Translations under genes and position numbers: made by a program
Notes under the pieces: generated by a model
The model's input: the letters and a program-made list of their open reading frames with translations, nothing else
Databases searched by the model: none
Told to the model about the DNA's origin: nothing
In this document: one piece after another, positions 45,485-57,955 of the stretch
Numbering within the stretch: position 1 is the first letter of the stretch
How the letters are laid out: the number at the start of each line of letters is the position of its first letter
Source: Anniella stebbinsi
Taxonomy: Eukaryota; Chordata; Lepidosauria; Squamata; Anniellidae
Direction: 5' to 3'
DNA: 64,000 nucleotides
NCBI GenBank assembly: GCA_029215795.1
Contig: JARDYH010000002.1
Location: forward strand, 297,755,973-297,819,972

Positions 45485-47225
45485 CTCGTCTCTTTATTTC
45501 CCCCCTCATCCCCCCGCAACTGGCTTCCACTGAAATGAATGGGAAGAACTTGGGAACTAGAGAGTTATATGTGCATATTGGATCACCTGTGTTCAGAACA
45601 CAGTAGTGCATGGGGCATGGCAGTACACCTACGACTGGGCATCTAGTTAATATGGGTGCTTAAAAAATCTCCCGTTAAATTTCTCCCCAAATTTGGGGTG
45701 TTTGGCATTATTAGAATTTCTTCTTAGACCAGCATTGATAGTATTGAAATCTGTGGTTCTTCCAACATTTTATTTGTAAAATTGTACAGTACAAAAAGAT
45801 GAATGGTCTCAGAAAGGAAGTACAGCATTACAGTAAACAAAGCTAAGGGGAAATGCAGAAAAAGAAAGGTGGGCGATCAAAAGGAAGGGTTTTTTTTCCT
45901 GTCAAAGAAATGTCTGCATGTTTTGTTTTTACTCAGCACTGGAATGCTCTTGCAGATAAGCAAAAGTTTGAAAAATACAAGAACAGTTTTTGCCTTCTGT
46001 AGAAGCAGCTGCTTTTATTTTTATAGCAAGAGAAAGGTAAAGTACAAAAATGCAAATTAAAAATAACACATTTTTTAAAAAGAGAATTTATACTAGAATA
46101 ATAGTGTGCTTGTGAATAAAGTAATTTGGAAAAGGGGGCAAAAAAGAAGAAAATAAATCAAAGGGAGGAAATTTGTGACAAGCAAAGAGTAAAGGATGTA
46201 TGCACAAATTCCATTGTGAACATTCCAAAATTAATTCTTGCTGGAGGACAGCTGGGGTGGAACTAATTATATAAAGGACGAATGGAATGATAATGGAGAA
46301 TCTACCCATCCTTACCATTTAGCCTTATACATATATTTTGACTTTCCCAGTCATCATTTACTGGCTGAAAAGATCTGAACGTTTTTTTAAAAAACACACA
46401 CACACACACATAAAGCTATTCTTTGTCTTACGGTTCTCTTTCCTGGAATAAGGTATCTAAGTCTTCTTCAAAGACTTCATTATTTTATTATATAGGCTGA
46501 TACGTATTTGCATTAAAATCAACTTTTGACATGTTATATTCAAGACATCTCTTGGACGTCCTTTAAAATGTAAAAGCATTTTCAGAAACCATCAGATTAC
46601 TATGTCAATTCAAAAAAAATGTTTAGTGAAGGGATAGAGAAGGAAAGATTATATATTAGCCTTTCTACATAGATGTCTTTTTTATACCCATAAATCCTAT
46701 CCTGTTTGTTGTTGCTTCAGATAATAAACATGTCTCTTGTGTACCTTCTTCAATTCACCTATTTATGAATCCTTTGAAATCACAAAATGTGGCTAGCATA
46801 TGAAAGAGCCTGAAGTGTTTTCTTTTTAAACAATTCATTAAGTCAAAACACAAGAGCATTATTTTTCTTCCCCAGTAGGTTTGTTTTAAAATGTAGTAAT
46901 CTGAATGCTAGAAATAGCCTTGCTTAATAAGAACACAGTTACTTGGATTCTGAGATATTTTTGTGCTTTGCATAACTACCATGAAGCTTGTAATCAGGTT
47001 TGCCATCGCAAGAGACAAATGATTTCGGACTGCAGCCATTTTATATATGCTAATATATTTCTTTGTATCTCTTGAAAATCAAAAGTCTTCCATCATGCCT
47101 AATTTTTTCTGTCTTATAGGCTTCCAGTCTCCTTGGTCAACGAATACTTTTAAAAATTTGCAACTACCAAATGCACTTCAGCTCCTTTGGGGCTCAAGTG
47201 TAGCCAGATCAAATGCAAAGAGCAG
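45485..47225. other. Unassigned AT-rich interval
   Basis: A short CA array lies at 46393-46411. No gene recognised. Confidence 0.35.
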
Positions 47226-47265
47226 TACGTGTGTGTGTGTGTGTGTCTATGTGTGTGTGTGTGTG
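47226..47265. repeat. (GT)n microsatellite
   Basis: About 17 GT units with one TCTAT interruption. Confidence 0.9.
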
Positions 47266-47539
47266 TTTAGGTTGGGAACATTGTCCTATTGCTTTTTTAT
47301 TGTTATCTATTAACCATTTCCTCCTGTGTCATTCTTCAGCATACTCAATATTCCTAAATTGTGTAAAAACACACCAAGTTCGTGATCTGATCATAGGTGG
47401 TAAAGTCTGGCCCACGCTGCTATTGCATGAAGACATACTACCAAAAGTCAAAACCTCAATGTGGCTTCCAATCCCCCTTAAGGATCTAATGGACCAGCTG
47501 CAGCCCCTCCTTTGAAATGCTGATTTTGCTACAGTTATC

Positions 47540-48425
47540 TATGCTTTGGATGGTTTGGACTGGATTATTCATGAGACTATCTCTGAAGATTGTTCAGAAA
47601 TTCCAGCTGGTACAGAATGTGGTGCCAAAGTTATTAAATGGATGTATTGTATAGAACATATTATCATGGGGGAGGGGGGGGTTGTTTTGATTTTTTGATT
47701 TTGATTTTTTTTTTAGCTTCACTAGCCTCTTATTTGTTCCCAGGTGCAATTCAAAGTGCTGTAACCTCTAAACCTATAAAGCTCTGAATGTTCTGAGACC
47801 AGTAGGCTGACCATCTGAAAAGGAGGACAGGGCTCATATAACTTTAACAGTTGTAGAGAAAAGGGAATTTCAGCAGGTGTCATTTGTATGCAATTAGTTC
47901 CTGGTGAAATTCCCTCTTCATCACAACTGTTAAAGGTGCAGGCACTATACTAGAGTGACCATATACAAAAGAAGGCAGGGCCCCTGCAACTTTAACTGTT
48001 GTGATGAAGAGGGAATTTCACCAGGAACTAATTGCATACAAGTGACACTGACTGAAATTCCCTTTTCTCTACAACTGTTAAAGTTATATGAGCCCTGTCC
48101 TCCTTTTCAGATGGTCAGCCTAGAGACCAGGATAACTGAATGACTGCTTTCTCCCACATGGACATACCAGTGCATTGAGATCTTCATAGAAATTGGTCAC
48201 AACTTCAGAGATTAGGCAGGTGGAGACTTGGGGACAGTGTTTTCTGTGATGGCACCCCAGCTATGAGACACCCTTCTGGGAGATTCCAATTGACTATCTC
48301 TCCTGTCCTTCTGACGACAGCTCAGGATGTCTCTATTCTGTTGAGACTTTGGTGATGTACTATGAAATTGATTAGTTGCTTTTTTTGCTGTCTAAATTTC
48401 AGTTTGTTGTTTCTTGATAGCCTTC

Positions 48426-48440
<15 letters not shown>
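47540..48440 (+). pseudogene. L2 LINE ORF2 C-terminus, split by a palindromic MITE
   Basis: The plus strand reads KFQLVQNVVPKLL near 47602-47640, which is the L2 block KLQLVQNAAARLL. QFKVL-like sequence at 47750 (CAATTCAAAGTGCTG) precedes the insertion at 47803. After it, from 48131, come TTTTCTGTGATGGCACCCCA (the FSVMAP-type block) and GAGACACCCTTCTGGGAG (the WNSLP region), then an L2-like 3' part. Many stops. A poly-G/poly-T tract at 47670-47716 interrupts the first half. Confidence 0.68.
47803..48122 (+). mobile_element. 320-bp palindromic hAT-like MITE (copy C), inserted in L2
   Basis: Ends TAGGCTGACCATCTGAAAAG and TTCAGATGGTCAGCCTA, with a perfect 8-bp duplication GAGACCAG (47795-47802, 48123-48130). 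Same length, arms and asymmetric centre as copies A and B; the centre (about 47950-47985, TAGAGTGACCATATACAAAA) has the same direction as in copy B. Confidence 0.92.

Positions 48441-48467
<27 letters not shown>
48429..48467. repeat. (GT)n microsatellite
   Basis: About 19 uninterrupted TG units. Confidence 0.95.
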
Positions 48468-48470
<3 letters not shown>

Positions 48471-48559
48471 AAAGTAGGGTATAAATGTTTTAGATAACAA
48501 ATATGTTTGAAATATATATATAAAACATGGACTCAGTCTCCAGTTAGCATCAAGCTCTT

Positions 48560-48775
48560 TTAATCCCAGGCAGAAGGGTCAGAGTTCAATGGCAGAACAC
48601 ATGCTTTGCATATAAAAGGTCCAGGTTCAATCCCTGCCATCTCCCGGTCGGTCGGGTGGGAAAAACTCCTGTCTGAAACCCTGGAGAGCCATTGCCAGTC
48701 AGTATAAACAATACTGAGCTAGATGAACCAATGGTCTGACTCAGTATAAGGCAGCTTCCTACATTCCTATGAGAT
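48560..48775 (+). mobile_element. tRNA-headed SINE
   Basis: The head GTTCAATGGCAGAACACATG (A box decayed) and AGGTCCAGGTTCAATCCCTG (B box intact) is followed by the well-kept body CCTGGAGAGCCATTGCCAGT, ACTGAGCTAGATGAACCAAT, GGTCTGACTCAGTATAAGGC and the end TTCCTACATTCCTATGA. A CGGTCGGTCGGG insertion of a few bases sits between head and body. Confidence 0.82.
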
Positions 48776-51339
48776 AATATCTCATAAAAACTATGGACAG
48801 TAAAACAATTTGTTTGCATTTTCATAAGTTAGGTTGTGACACAAACATCTAAAAAGGTGCCTTCATTGTGCTTTCAGAAACAATTGACGTTTCTATTAAA
48901 TAATTTGGGCTGCAACATTTAATGGCATCTAAAGGAAGTGGAGTTATTATAATAGAAAGAAGCTCATGTTTCAAGATTTAGATCTTGGAGGAAATTTGGA
49001 CATCAGGGAATAGACTCACACCAGAAGAGCCGTATGAAGAGCCTTCCTATTTTCTTTGCTTGCTGACAGGATGTAAAGACCAAGGAGGAAACGTTTAAAT
49101 CTATCCACAGTCAAGGCATATGGAACTTGTCAAGCCAAAGTCAACCAAGCCTAGTCACTTCACGCAGGAAGGAGGGAGAAGAAATTTAAGACTATAAAAT
49201 CCAATGCACAGAGTGAGAAATGGGTGTGTAAATGGACCACGGAAAGGAGCACTTTAATCCTAGAACTATGTTTTTCATTCACTAGGAAAGCTGTGGAATA
49301 CTGAACTTGTACATTCAGTTCATCCATGAAATGTCTTAAAATGCAACACAAAAATTATATTTCAAATTTCATGCAACTGCACTACGGCAAAGGTTCACTC
49401 TATAGCACAAGAACAACATATACATAGCAAATAATTCAACTGGTTTCCTAGCACAGTACCAAAGGTTTGAACAATGCTGGTTCTTTAATAAAATAGAGTT
49501 GTGCTTTTAAAACCTCACTGAAATAACATAGCCTCCTAAATAAACAGTGCTTGGTATGTTTATATTGCTTTGTGTCTCCCTGATTGTGTCCCATTCTGCT
49601 AACCACCTGTCCAACTTAACTTTGATTGGCTATGTATTGTCTGCAAATAATTCAATAGGAAACAAGCACATTACTGTTGTATTAAAAACAGAATGCGTTG
49701 TGGGACCTAAGATTATTGGTCAGTGTAGGAATTTTCCAGGCATCTGGTTTTCAGCCCACACTGAATGCAGTGAATTATATCTATATAATTGAGGATGATG
49801 AATGATCTGACCCTTTCAAACAGCACAATGAGGAAAAAGCCCAGCACAGAAAAACAAGAAAAGAAGAAGCCAAAGTTAGGGTAAATAGAACTCAAGAGGC
49901 AAGGGGTATGTGTGTGTATTAGGGGGGGTGGAGATGGGTGGAGAAGAGAGAACCCAGCTACAACTTAATGCTAGAATCCCATTGGGTGCTATTAGTTGGA
50001 TAATAAGTTGCAGGCCTTGAGTAATGTGAGCAAGATCAAAACATTAACATTGATTTTGTAAGCCATGAGAAAGACATATTATGCCAAACAAATTATAGTC
50101 TAATAAAAAAAATAAAATGACAACTTTTAACCTTTTGTTTGGGGACTCCCTTACTTCACTGAGAGTATTTCCAAAACTTGTTATAAATTGCTACACTGGT
50201 TTGCTAGTTGAGCTACAGAAGGAACCTAAATTACTCTGACATATATTAATGTTACCTTAGCAAGGGTAATATCCATGTTTTCACACACCAACTCATTACC
50301 ACAGTGACTTTGCCAATAACATCAGCTTGGAGGGCACATGTGTGCCTAACTTAATCAGCTTGATAAATTAGCACCTTCACGCTGGCATTTCACACTTGGA
50401 TGCCATGCTGTGGCAAGAGGCTGTCTCTGGACCAACCTGCCACTCTTATAGGATATTAAAGTCAGAGGTCAGTTCATTTTCCTTATTGCCTTTCTCCTGT
50501 TTGCAGCTGGTCATCTGCTCTCAGCAGCGCAGTGAATGTGGGGAAAACACCAGATGGAGGCTCTCTTGTCAGACACTGAAAAGGGAATGAGGCAGTGATA
50601 GGCATGGAAGTGAGGGAAGGTAGAAGGAATCCTTTTGTCAATGAAGAGACACAGATGACGAGGGGCTGGACAAAAGAGAAGAACGAGTTGCCATGCTGTT
50701 CTTTCATTGCATCCGAATGCACCAAGCCACACGGTGAAGCATGGAGAAAAAGCAGGGACGTTTCAAAGGTACACAAATCCTCTGCTCCTAACAACGTGCT
50801 TCAAGAATTCTAACACAAGAAAATAAAAACAAAATAAAAGCAACAACAACATGGATAATAAATACAAAGACACTAAAACTGAAGCTTCCCCAGCTAACAT
50901 TCTAGTCAATGGCTCAAAGATGCAAACATGATGGAAATTTGGGCTGAGCATTGCTCATCGCCTGAATTGCTCCTTCACCCAAATAATTTAAATATGAATA
51001 GAGAAGTCTAGCAGCTGGTGTAAGGAATCAATTGTATATGCCCCCAATGCCATTGTGGCAGAGGTCCAGCACCCATTTTGCAAAGAGAAATTCAGATAAT
51101 GCCTATTCATTGTGTTTAATAAAGAGTGAGCGGGGGCGGGGGAGGAACCAAACACAAAATTCATCACAATAGAGAGAATTAATCAAGATCCAGAAGACAC
51201 CATGCAAAGTTTCCACTTGGTACTAACTACTATCACACAAGATGACATCCTCCAACATGTGGACCACGGCATGTGATAAATGCATTTGGGTTAATTTTAC
51301 GGCCGAAAACTCCCAAGTAATGGCAAGGGCAAGTGGTAA
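48776..51339. other. Unassigned interval
   Basis: 2.5 kb with no recognisable gene or named repeat. Short CAA repeats near 50840. Confidence 0.35.
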
Positions 51340-51915
51340 AATGGTCATCACAACCTCAAGATCTTTTTCTTGGTCAGTCATCGCTAACTCGCATCCCATC
51401 AGCATATATGTGAAGTTGGGATTTTTTGCCCCATCATGCATCACTTTACACTTGCTTACATTGAACTGCATTTGCCATTTGGATGCCCATTCTTTCAGTT
51501 TGGAGAGATCCTTTTGGAGTTTTTCACAATCCCTGTTTGTTTTAACCACTTTCAATAATTTGGTGTCATCAGCAAACTTGGCAACCTTACTGCTCACTCC
51601 TGATTCCAGATCATTTATGAACAACTTGAAAAGCATTGGTCCCAAAACAGTTCCTTGTGGGACCCCACTGTTTACATTCCTCCATTGGGAAAATTTAACA
51701 TTTATTTCTACTCCCTGCTTTCTGTTCTTCAACCAGGTACTGATGTCTAAGAGGATCTCACCTCTTATTCCATGACTGCTAAGTTTGCTCAGGAGTCTTT
51801 GGTGAAGAACTTTGTCAAAAGCCTTTTGGAACTCCAAGGTAAACAATGTCTGCTAAATCACCCCTGCCCACATGTTTATTACTAGCTCCTTCCTCTTTTT
51901 CTGGACTCTAGAATT
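51340..51915 (-). pseudogene. CR1 LINE reverse transcriptase fragment, antisense
   Basis: The minus strand holds one long open frame (51223-51846) covering the RT core: FQKAFDKVLHQRLLSKLSSHGIRG, then LLDISTWLKNRKQGVEIN, SGVPQGTVLGPMLFKLFIND, the catalytic FADDTKL (near 51590) and KWQMQFNVSKCKVMH. These are the finger/palm motifs of CR1 reverse transcriptase, with the catalytic FADD intact. The frame stays open about 200 codons, unusually good preservation for a truncated copy, but the N-terminal RT part, endonuclease and C-terminus are missing. Homology fades below about 51340, where the frame continues by chance. Confidence 0.88.
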
Positions 51916-53331
51916 TCTAGGTAAATTTCTAAATAGATTTATATCTTCCTATTTTCTAGGAAATAATTCATTCATTTTTAAAAAATTTACTGAAGCTATG
52001 GTTATTTAAACAGTGCATAAGCAGGAGCATTTTGTTGCTGGAAACCAAATTCAATAAAGCATGAGAGGATTTAAAATTAAAAAGAGAATGCTGGAGGGGA
52101 CCCAAGGGGCTAATTTGCTCCAATCAGAGTCAGACCATCACCATTTTCAATGCCCCCCACTGCAATATCTGATGCTGGGCATTGCATTATGGGGTTTAAA
52201 AATGGTGGCTACCCATCTCCAATTACAGTTGCCATTGTTTTTGCCACTCTGACAGCTAAGTAAATTTGCCCACCTGCCCAAAGGAAGCGGAGGAGGTTGG
52301 TGGCTTCACATGTGCCAAATCCTAGGGGGAGAGCAAATGACAGCATGAGGGCTTGGTGGCAGTACACTACGGGCCCACCTAAGCCTGCATTCAGTGCTGA
52401 TCCTGGGTTTCCATTGTATTTCAAGAACAATCCCAAGGTGTTGTATTTTATCCATAATATCTTCCACCATTTGAGCTCTTTAAGATGGATAGGAGAGTGG
52501 GGCTGCAATACTAAAGCTCTTTGCTGAGATGAGAAATTCTTAGGACTGTACTGTAGGTTTATCCTTTTTTGCACTCAGCTTGTACTGCACATTGGTGTAT
52601 ATTTCCTCAGACATTACATGAGGTGCCAAAGCACTTTGTTAACAAACTTATTTCCCAGATGTGGCTAAAGCAGGGACAGAAGGCTCAAATGTTGTAACAT
52701 ATCTAACAATTCAATTACAGTTATCTTATGGTGCCATCACATATTTTTCTTCAACAATCAAACAGCCTCAGCTGGAAACTCTAAGCAATAACATAAATAA
52801 AGCACCATCTGGCAAGAATAATTAAGGAAGGCTGGAAATAAAACATTAATTAGCACAGTATTTCAAACGACCTTCAAAGGCCTGATTATGAAATTATCTC
52901 CAAAACAGGTAATCACTTATTTCATGTTGCAGTTAAATTTAACTAAGCATGAATAAATAATTTCACACTTTGAACCTACTACTGCATGTTATTGACACAA
53001 ACCAATGATCAAATCATTTCATTCTGGTATAACAACAGCCGTGAAATAGACAACAGATAAATAATAAGCCAGAACCAGCTGCACCATCTTGCTATCTCAG
53101 GTACCTGAGATAGCAAGTACATGATCGTTTCTAGCCCTACATGCTTCCATTTACAAATGTCTTCTAACATTTGATGTGATTTCATTATACTACTCACTGA
53201 AGTAAAAGACAGCATTTTGAAAAGTATCTCTCATTAGCACAAATATTCCTTAAAGTACCCCTTCCCCTCAGCTTCCATAACCATGTGAGCATTTTGACCA
53301 ACGTTCAGACCCTGTAGCAAGATTATGCAAC
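51916..53331. other. Unassigned interval
   Basis: No gene recognised. A 12-bp inverted repeat (TTGCTATCTCAGGTACCTGAGATAGCAAG) sits near 53090-53117 and is a perfect local palindrome. Confidence 0.4.
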
Positions 53332-53334
53332 TAG

Positions 53335-53483
53335 GAGCCTATCTACACACGCAGGATAAAACACTTTGAAAATGTTTTGAAAACTGTATATGGAGTGCGT
53401 CCTGGCCCCAACAGTTCTCAAAACTGTTATAAACCATTTTAAACCCTTTTAAACAGTTTTAAAGCAGTAGTGTAGATAGGCTT
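53335..53483. mobile_element. 149-bp MITE, GAGCCTATCTACA ends, TAG duplication
   Basis: Ends GAGCCTATCTACACACGC and AGTGTAGATAGGCTT are inverted, with TAG on both sides (53332-53334, 53484-53486). The interior resembles 31829-31969 in reverse orientation (ACTTTGAAAATGTTTTGAAA). Confidence 0.75.
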
Positions 53484-53707
53484 TAGGACACCCTTTGTCC
53501 TGTAGCTAGAAAAATGAGCCAGCTGTCATTAGGAAAAATTGCCTTCACTACTCTCCTATCCCCTTTCTGACACAAACTCACAATGTGTAAATGAAGAGAA
53601 ATTGAAAGCCTCATCTATTGTACAGGACTCTAGGGCCTTTACAAAACTAGGATGTGTTTCCTAAACTTCAAACTACCTAGGGGCAGTAGAATGATCATCA
53701 ATGGGTA

Positions 53708-53825
53708 AGTGCAGCTTTCCCCAAACTGGTACCCTTTGGATGTTTTGGATTTCAGCTCCCATCAGCCCCAGACAATATGGCCAATGATCAGGAAGGCAGG
53801 GAGTTATAGTCCAAAACATCTAGAG
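53708..53825 (+). mobile_element. TACAACTCCC-type palindromic MITE
   Basis: Left TTTGGATGTTTTGGATTTCA with GCTCCCATCAGCCCC is mirrored on the right by AGGGAGTTATAGTCCAAAAC with ATCTAGAGGA. Same family as 16668, 55640 and 61085. Confidence 0.65.
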
Positions 53826-54050
53826 GATGACATGCTAACTTCCTGCAGTCAATGGAAACATCCAGCAAAAATGGTAGCTAGACTCAGAACAGGGAAACAG
53901 TTTAAGTTCTTTCTCTGCTATGGACACACTGTGTGGTCTCAGGCAAGGCCCCAGCTATCAGCCCTAATTCACTGCAACTACCTTTCTTCCTTACATTTGG
54001 ATTTTTTGTGAATGTGCAAATTTACACACACAGAATCGGTTTGCATGATC

Positions 54051-54370
54051 AAACAGGCCAAGGTTACAGTGTGGATGGGTGGCCATTTTGAATATTCAAA
54101 CTGTGGCTTTTTGTGTCATCAAAACCTGGGGTCCATGGGTTATGTGAGGGTTAAACAACACTCGCATATCCTTAAAACAGGCCATGGGTTCTGCAAAGGT
54201 TGTTTAACACTCACATAATCCACAGTGCTCGGGTTCAGATGATATGACAAGCCACAGACACAGCTTGAATAGTCATAATGACACCCACAGGCACTGCAGC
54301 TCACCATGGCTTAACCCATGGCAATTATGAGAACCAAGTCACTGTTTTATTCCTTTGACAAAACCAGGAT
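54051..54370. mobile_element. Harbinger-like MITE fragments
   Basis: GGTTATGTGAGGGTTAAACA near 54138 is mirrored by TGTTTAACACTCACATAATC near 54198. CGGGTTCAGATGATATGACA at 54230 is a TIR-like word of the element type at 35871. Boundaries are unclear. Confidence 0.45.
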
Positions 54371-55260
54371 AATACGACATGGTAGAACTTCCATCTTATT
54401 CCAATTAACAAAAGCTGATTACTATATTTTGATATAATGCAGAATACCCAGGCGGACAAAGAGCCTTGCGTCTTCATTAAGTGAGAGTCACTTTCTCTTG
54501 ATCCCTAGACTGTGTGATGTCAAATGACTTGTGCAAAAGCCTTTTGGAATGAGGCCAAGGAAACATCCTCTACTCAATATCCCGTCTGTGATCAAACTCC
54601 TGAACATCACAGACACCATCTGGAAAACCAGACACATAGGTCAAAAAGCTTCCTTGGGGAATCTTTGAAAGCCAGCTCCTCTGTACACAGATTCCCCTCT
54701 ATCTGTAGAGATCTCCCTACGAGGGATGAAGGAGATAGTTGCGTTGAAGGCAGAAATAAATTCAGTCCCTTTAGATAGTCTGGGCTGATGCATTTGGATA
54801 GCTTGTGCTAGTGTGGTTCTGCCTCATTTCTGCAAGGTTTGTTACAGGGATTACATGCACAGTGCATTCCTACCTATTGTTATTTCAAATTCAAAATATG
54901 TCCTCCTGAGTTCATTGTAACTTACTCCAAAGCAAGCATGCACAGGATTTCAGGTTTAACTGCAATAGTTGCAGCAGCAGTAGTAGTAGTAGTAATTAGT
55001 TTCTCTTCATGGCTAATGGTAATCTAATAGTAAGGTTCTCAGATATTCAATCAAACAAGAGTCCTGACAGCATGACAATCAGAGGCATGAGGCAAGGCAA
55101 GGCAAAGTAAAGCAATCTGCTTCTTTCTGTAGAATCACTAGGAAAAGGAAATACCATAATAGCAAATATGGACTCTACTAAGTGACAGAGAGATAGGCTG
55201 ATTGCAAACATACTTTTCTGTAATCGAGAATGGCTCCGGACTTTATAGCACAACAGTGTC
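54371..55260. other. Unassigned interval
   Basis: A short (AGT)n tract lies at 54975-54993. No gene recognised. Confidence 0.35.
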
Positions 55261-55261
55261 A

Positions 55262-55580
55262 TTTATTAATTAAAATATTTATGAATCGCCGTTCAGCCCC
55301 CAAGGAACCCCAAGGCAATATACAAAATACAACCAACTCAAAGTGGCACAAAACAATCTTTTAAAAACCAAATTAGAGAGCAGAATTTTAAAACTATGAA
55401 AGGTCAGATGGAGCAAAACGGTTCTGATAGGTGGCCTAAAGCTAGATGGAGATGGAACCTGGCTTCTCTGGTCGGTCAGACATATAACAGGGTCTCTGAT
55501 GAAGATAATACATTTCAGGCTGAGTCATAGGGGGGAGGAGGTCCTTCAGATATCCTGGCCCAAAGACACTTAACATTTAG
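55262..55580 (-). mobile_element. Possible antisense retroelement 3' end
   Basis: ATTAAAATATTTATGAATCG followed by CCGTTCAGCC and GGAACCCCAAGGCAATATAC resembles the antisense 3' tail of reptile LINE or SINE copies. I cannot identify a coding motif or the family. Confidence 0.35.
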
Positions 55581-55639
55581 CAAACAAAGTCACAGTTGAA
55601 GACAGAATGAAATGCTAGAGCCAGCGTGGACATCGTGCA

Positions 55640-55715
55640 GCCAGCCAGGTGTTTTGGCCTACAACTCCCATCAGCCATAGCCAGCATAGCTTCTGGAGGG
55701 CCACAACTTCCGTTC
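55640..55715 (+). mobile_element. TACAACTCCC-type MITE fragment
   Basis: CAGGTGTTTTGGCCTACAAC, TCCCATCAGCCATAGCCAGC and TCTGGAGGGCCACAAC match the family at 16668 and 53708. Confidence 0.55.
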
Positions 55716-56701
55716 TCCTGTTCTAGAGTGAAGACAGAGCCACTCGTGATGTTATGTGCCTTTGATGTTTGCATCTGGGAAAAGGATGGAGCAGGTAAAA
55801 AGGTGGTCTCTGAGCATCAGTGGTTTGTTATATATTTATTTACTACTAGCTTGACTCACACAGAGAGCATCTGCACATTTTATTGCTCAATGTCATAAAT
55901 TTCTTTATATACACACAGGGGCGGCTGCTGTAGTTTTCCATGCACCTGTGACTTGTGCAAAAGCTGCTCCCCCCACTTCCTCCCAGCCGTCCCCCTCACT
56001 CCCAGCTGCTGCCCCCCACTCGCCTGCCTGTCAACTTGCAGGACTTGCCTGAGGTCCTCCTCTAGACTAAACCTCCAATGCAACACTTTAGTGCCATCCA
56101 GAGAGGAGGCCAAGTGGCTCAGGGGCATGCACAAAGGTCTCAGGTAAGTCCTGCGAGCAGGCAGGGGGCAGCAACTGGCCATTGGCTGCTTTGGCAATGA
56201 TATGTTTCAATGTCAGCTGTATCAGCTGTATCTGTTGTGTAGCTTAGCAATGCAACACAAAGTTCTTCTCATCACTCGGCACCTCCAGCATGCTACCCAC
56301 TGCTGTAGCTTTTTATATACATAAATTGTATAGATTTGTAGCCTGGCTTTAAAAAAAAAACACCTCTATTTTTAGGCTCCTCACAATACTATAACTGATG
56401 GAGAAGTGCTCCCAAAACATCCTCAACCCAATTATTACCAATGTAGTGCTTTATAGGTTATATGCCGCTGGCTACCCATCTCCAATATATTATTGTTGTC
56501 CCATTATATTTACTGAAGTAATGGGGCAATGTAGTGGTGATACATGCCAGAAGAAAGAAGAAACCCCCCCATAAACACCGTAGAATCCATAAACAGCATT
56601 TTGGAGAGCCTAGCACATAAGGCAGTATCTCTATCCTGCAGGTGTTAAATGGATGCTGATGGGGCAACCTTTGACCAGAGGCAAAGTTATAGAAATCAAA
56701 T

Positions 56702-56703
<2 letters not shown>
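55716..56703. other. Unassigned interval with a GC-rich block
   Basis: 55914-56180 is GC-rich and starts CAGGGGCGGCTGC, suggestive of a hAT end, but no matching right end or duplication was found. Confidence 0.4.

Positions 56704-56740
<37 letters not shown>
56704..56740. repeat. (AC)n microsatellite
   Basis: About 18 uninterrupted AC units. Confidence 0.95.
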
Positions 56741-56742
<2 letters not shown>

Positions 56743-57689
56743 TTCATGAATAGAGAATGAAAAGCAAGATAGGCATCAGAGCAACACAGCACCAAACTCT
56801 CTACTGAAAGAAAGCAAACTCAAAAGATACTATTGTATTGAAAAGCCTGACAAAGGAAGGAATTGAAGCAAAAGAAAGACACCATTGTAAACTAATTATA
56901 GCAACTAGAAGCTGGCCACCAGAGAACTGGCTGTTGAGTTCCAATCATTGTGCATTTCAGTCCCCCGCCCCGCCTCTCACCTTTGGTGCTTGTGGTTCCC
57001 TTAAGATTGCCAAGTCACAATGCCAGAGTGAGTGACAGACAGTAGAAGCCTCTGTATCTCTCTCAAGGCCTAGACCAAGCATTCCAATTTCCTCTTGGCT
57101 CCCAGGCCCACTATCCTCAGTCCCACATCTTCCTTGCCTGCTCACATACTTCCTGCCAGAAGTATATAGCCAGAATTCTACTTTCCAGTTTTGTTTCAGT
57201 CCTGTATTATCCCATAGCTCTCCATCTCCACTACTTACTTTCGTCAGGACCATAATTTTTAAGCCACTGCACACTTTGTTTCAGTTTCATTTCCACCCTG
57301 TTTCTTCAAAACTCACTATTATCTCTCTTGTGTGCTCTCTTTTCCCATAGCATACAGCCCTCTTTTTTCTAAGTATTTCTTCAGGTCTGATTAGCTCCTT
57401 CTTGGTTCAATTTCTTATCTCCTCTACCCTTACCTCAAGCCTCCTCCTTCATCTACCCTTCCCTTAGTTTTGTGTTCTAAGTACGTTGTCCATTCTGCCC
57501 CTTCCTTCAGCTTCCTTGCCTCCTTGGCTCTCTGCCCTGAGCTTCTCAGGATTTCTGCAATCCGTAGCCATCTTCTGTACATGGGGTACAAGCAAATTGG
57601 CAGCTTCCTGATCCCTCAGAAAAGCTGGACTACAAACTGCTTAGTTTCCAGAGCAATTGAACTGCCAAGAGACAGAACAAGAATTGCCC
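56741..57689. other. Unassigned pyrimidine-rich interval
   Basis: The stretch 57180-57560 is rich in CT and TTC. No gene recognised. Confidence 0.35.
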
Positions 57690-57955
57690 AGCACCACCTT
57701 CCAGAATCAGCCATCCAAGTAATAGTGAAACCACTGCAGTGCAGTACCTTCAGCTCCCAACCCAGATAGCCTGTCCAGAAGGATACCATGGCCAATGGTA
57801 TTGAAAGATTCTGAGAGGTTCAAAAGAATCAATAGGGTCACACTCCCTCATCTCTCTCTCTTGGCAAAGCTCATCCCACAGAATGACCAAGGCAGTTTCT
57901 GTGCCAAACCCAGCCCTGAAGCTCGATTGAAATGGACCTAGAGGATCCTAAAGGA
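57690..57955 (-). pseudogene. L2 LINE RT fragment, antisense (part 1)
   Basis: The minus strand reads LLNLSESFNTIGHGILLDRLS across 57770-57835, matching the L2 RT block LLDLSAAFDTIDHxILLxRL with the first catalytic Asp region partly changed (FDTID to FNTIG). It continues upstream with a PFRSSFG-like block near 57900-57935 (antisense). The copy is broken at 57956 by a later sense L2 and resumes at 58815. Confidence 0.75.

Noticed and set aside
47955..48143. Conserved small protein shared with 19672-19869 (minus strand)
   Set aside because: Both frames are the same stretch of the 320-bp palindromic transposon.
55916..56290. hAT element starting CAGGGGCGGCTGC
   Set aside because: No inverted right end or duplication found.
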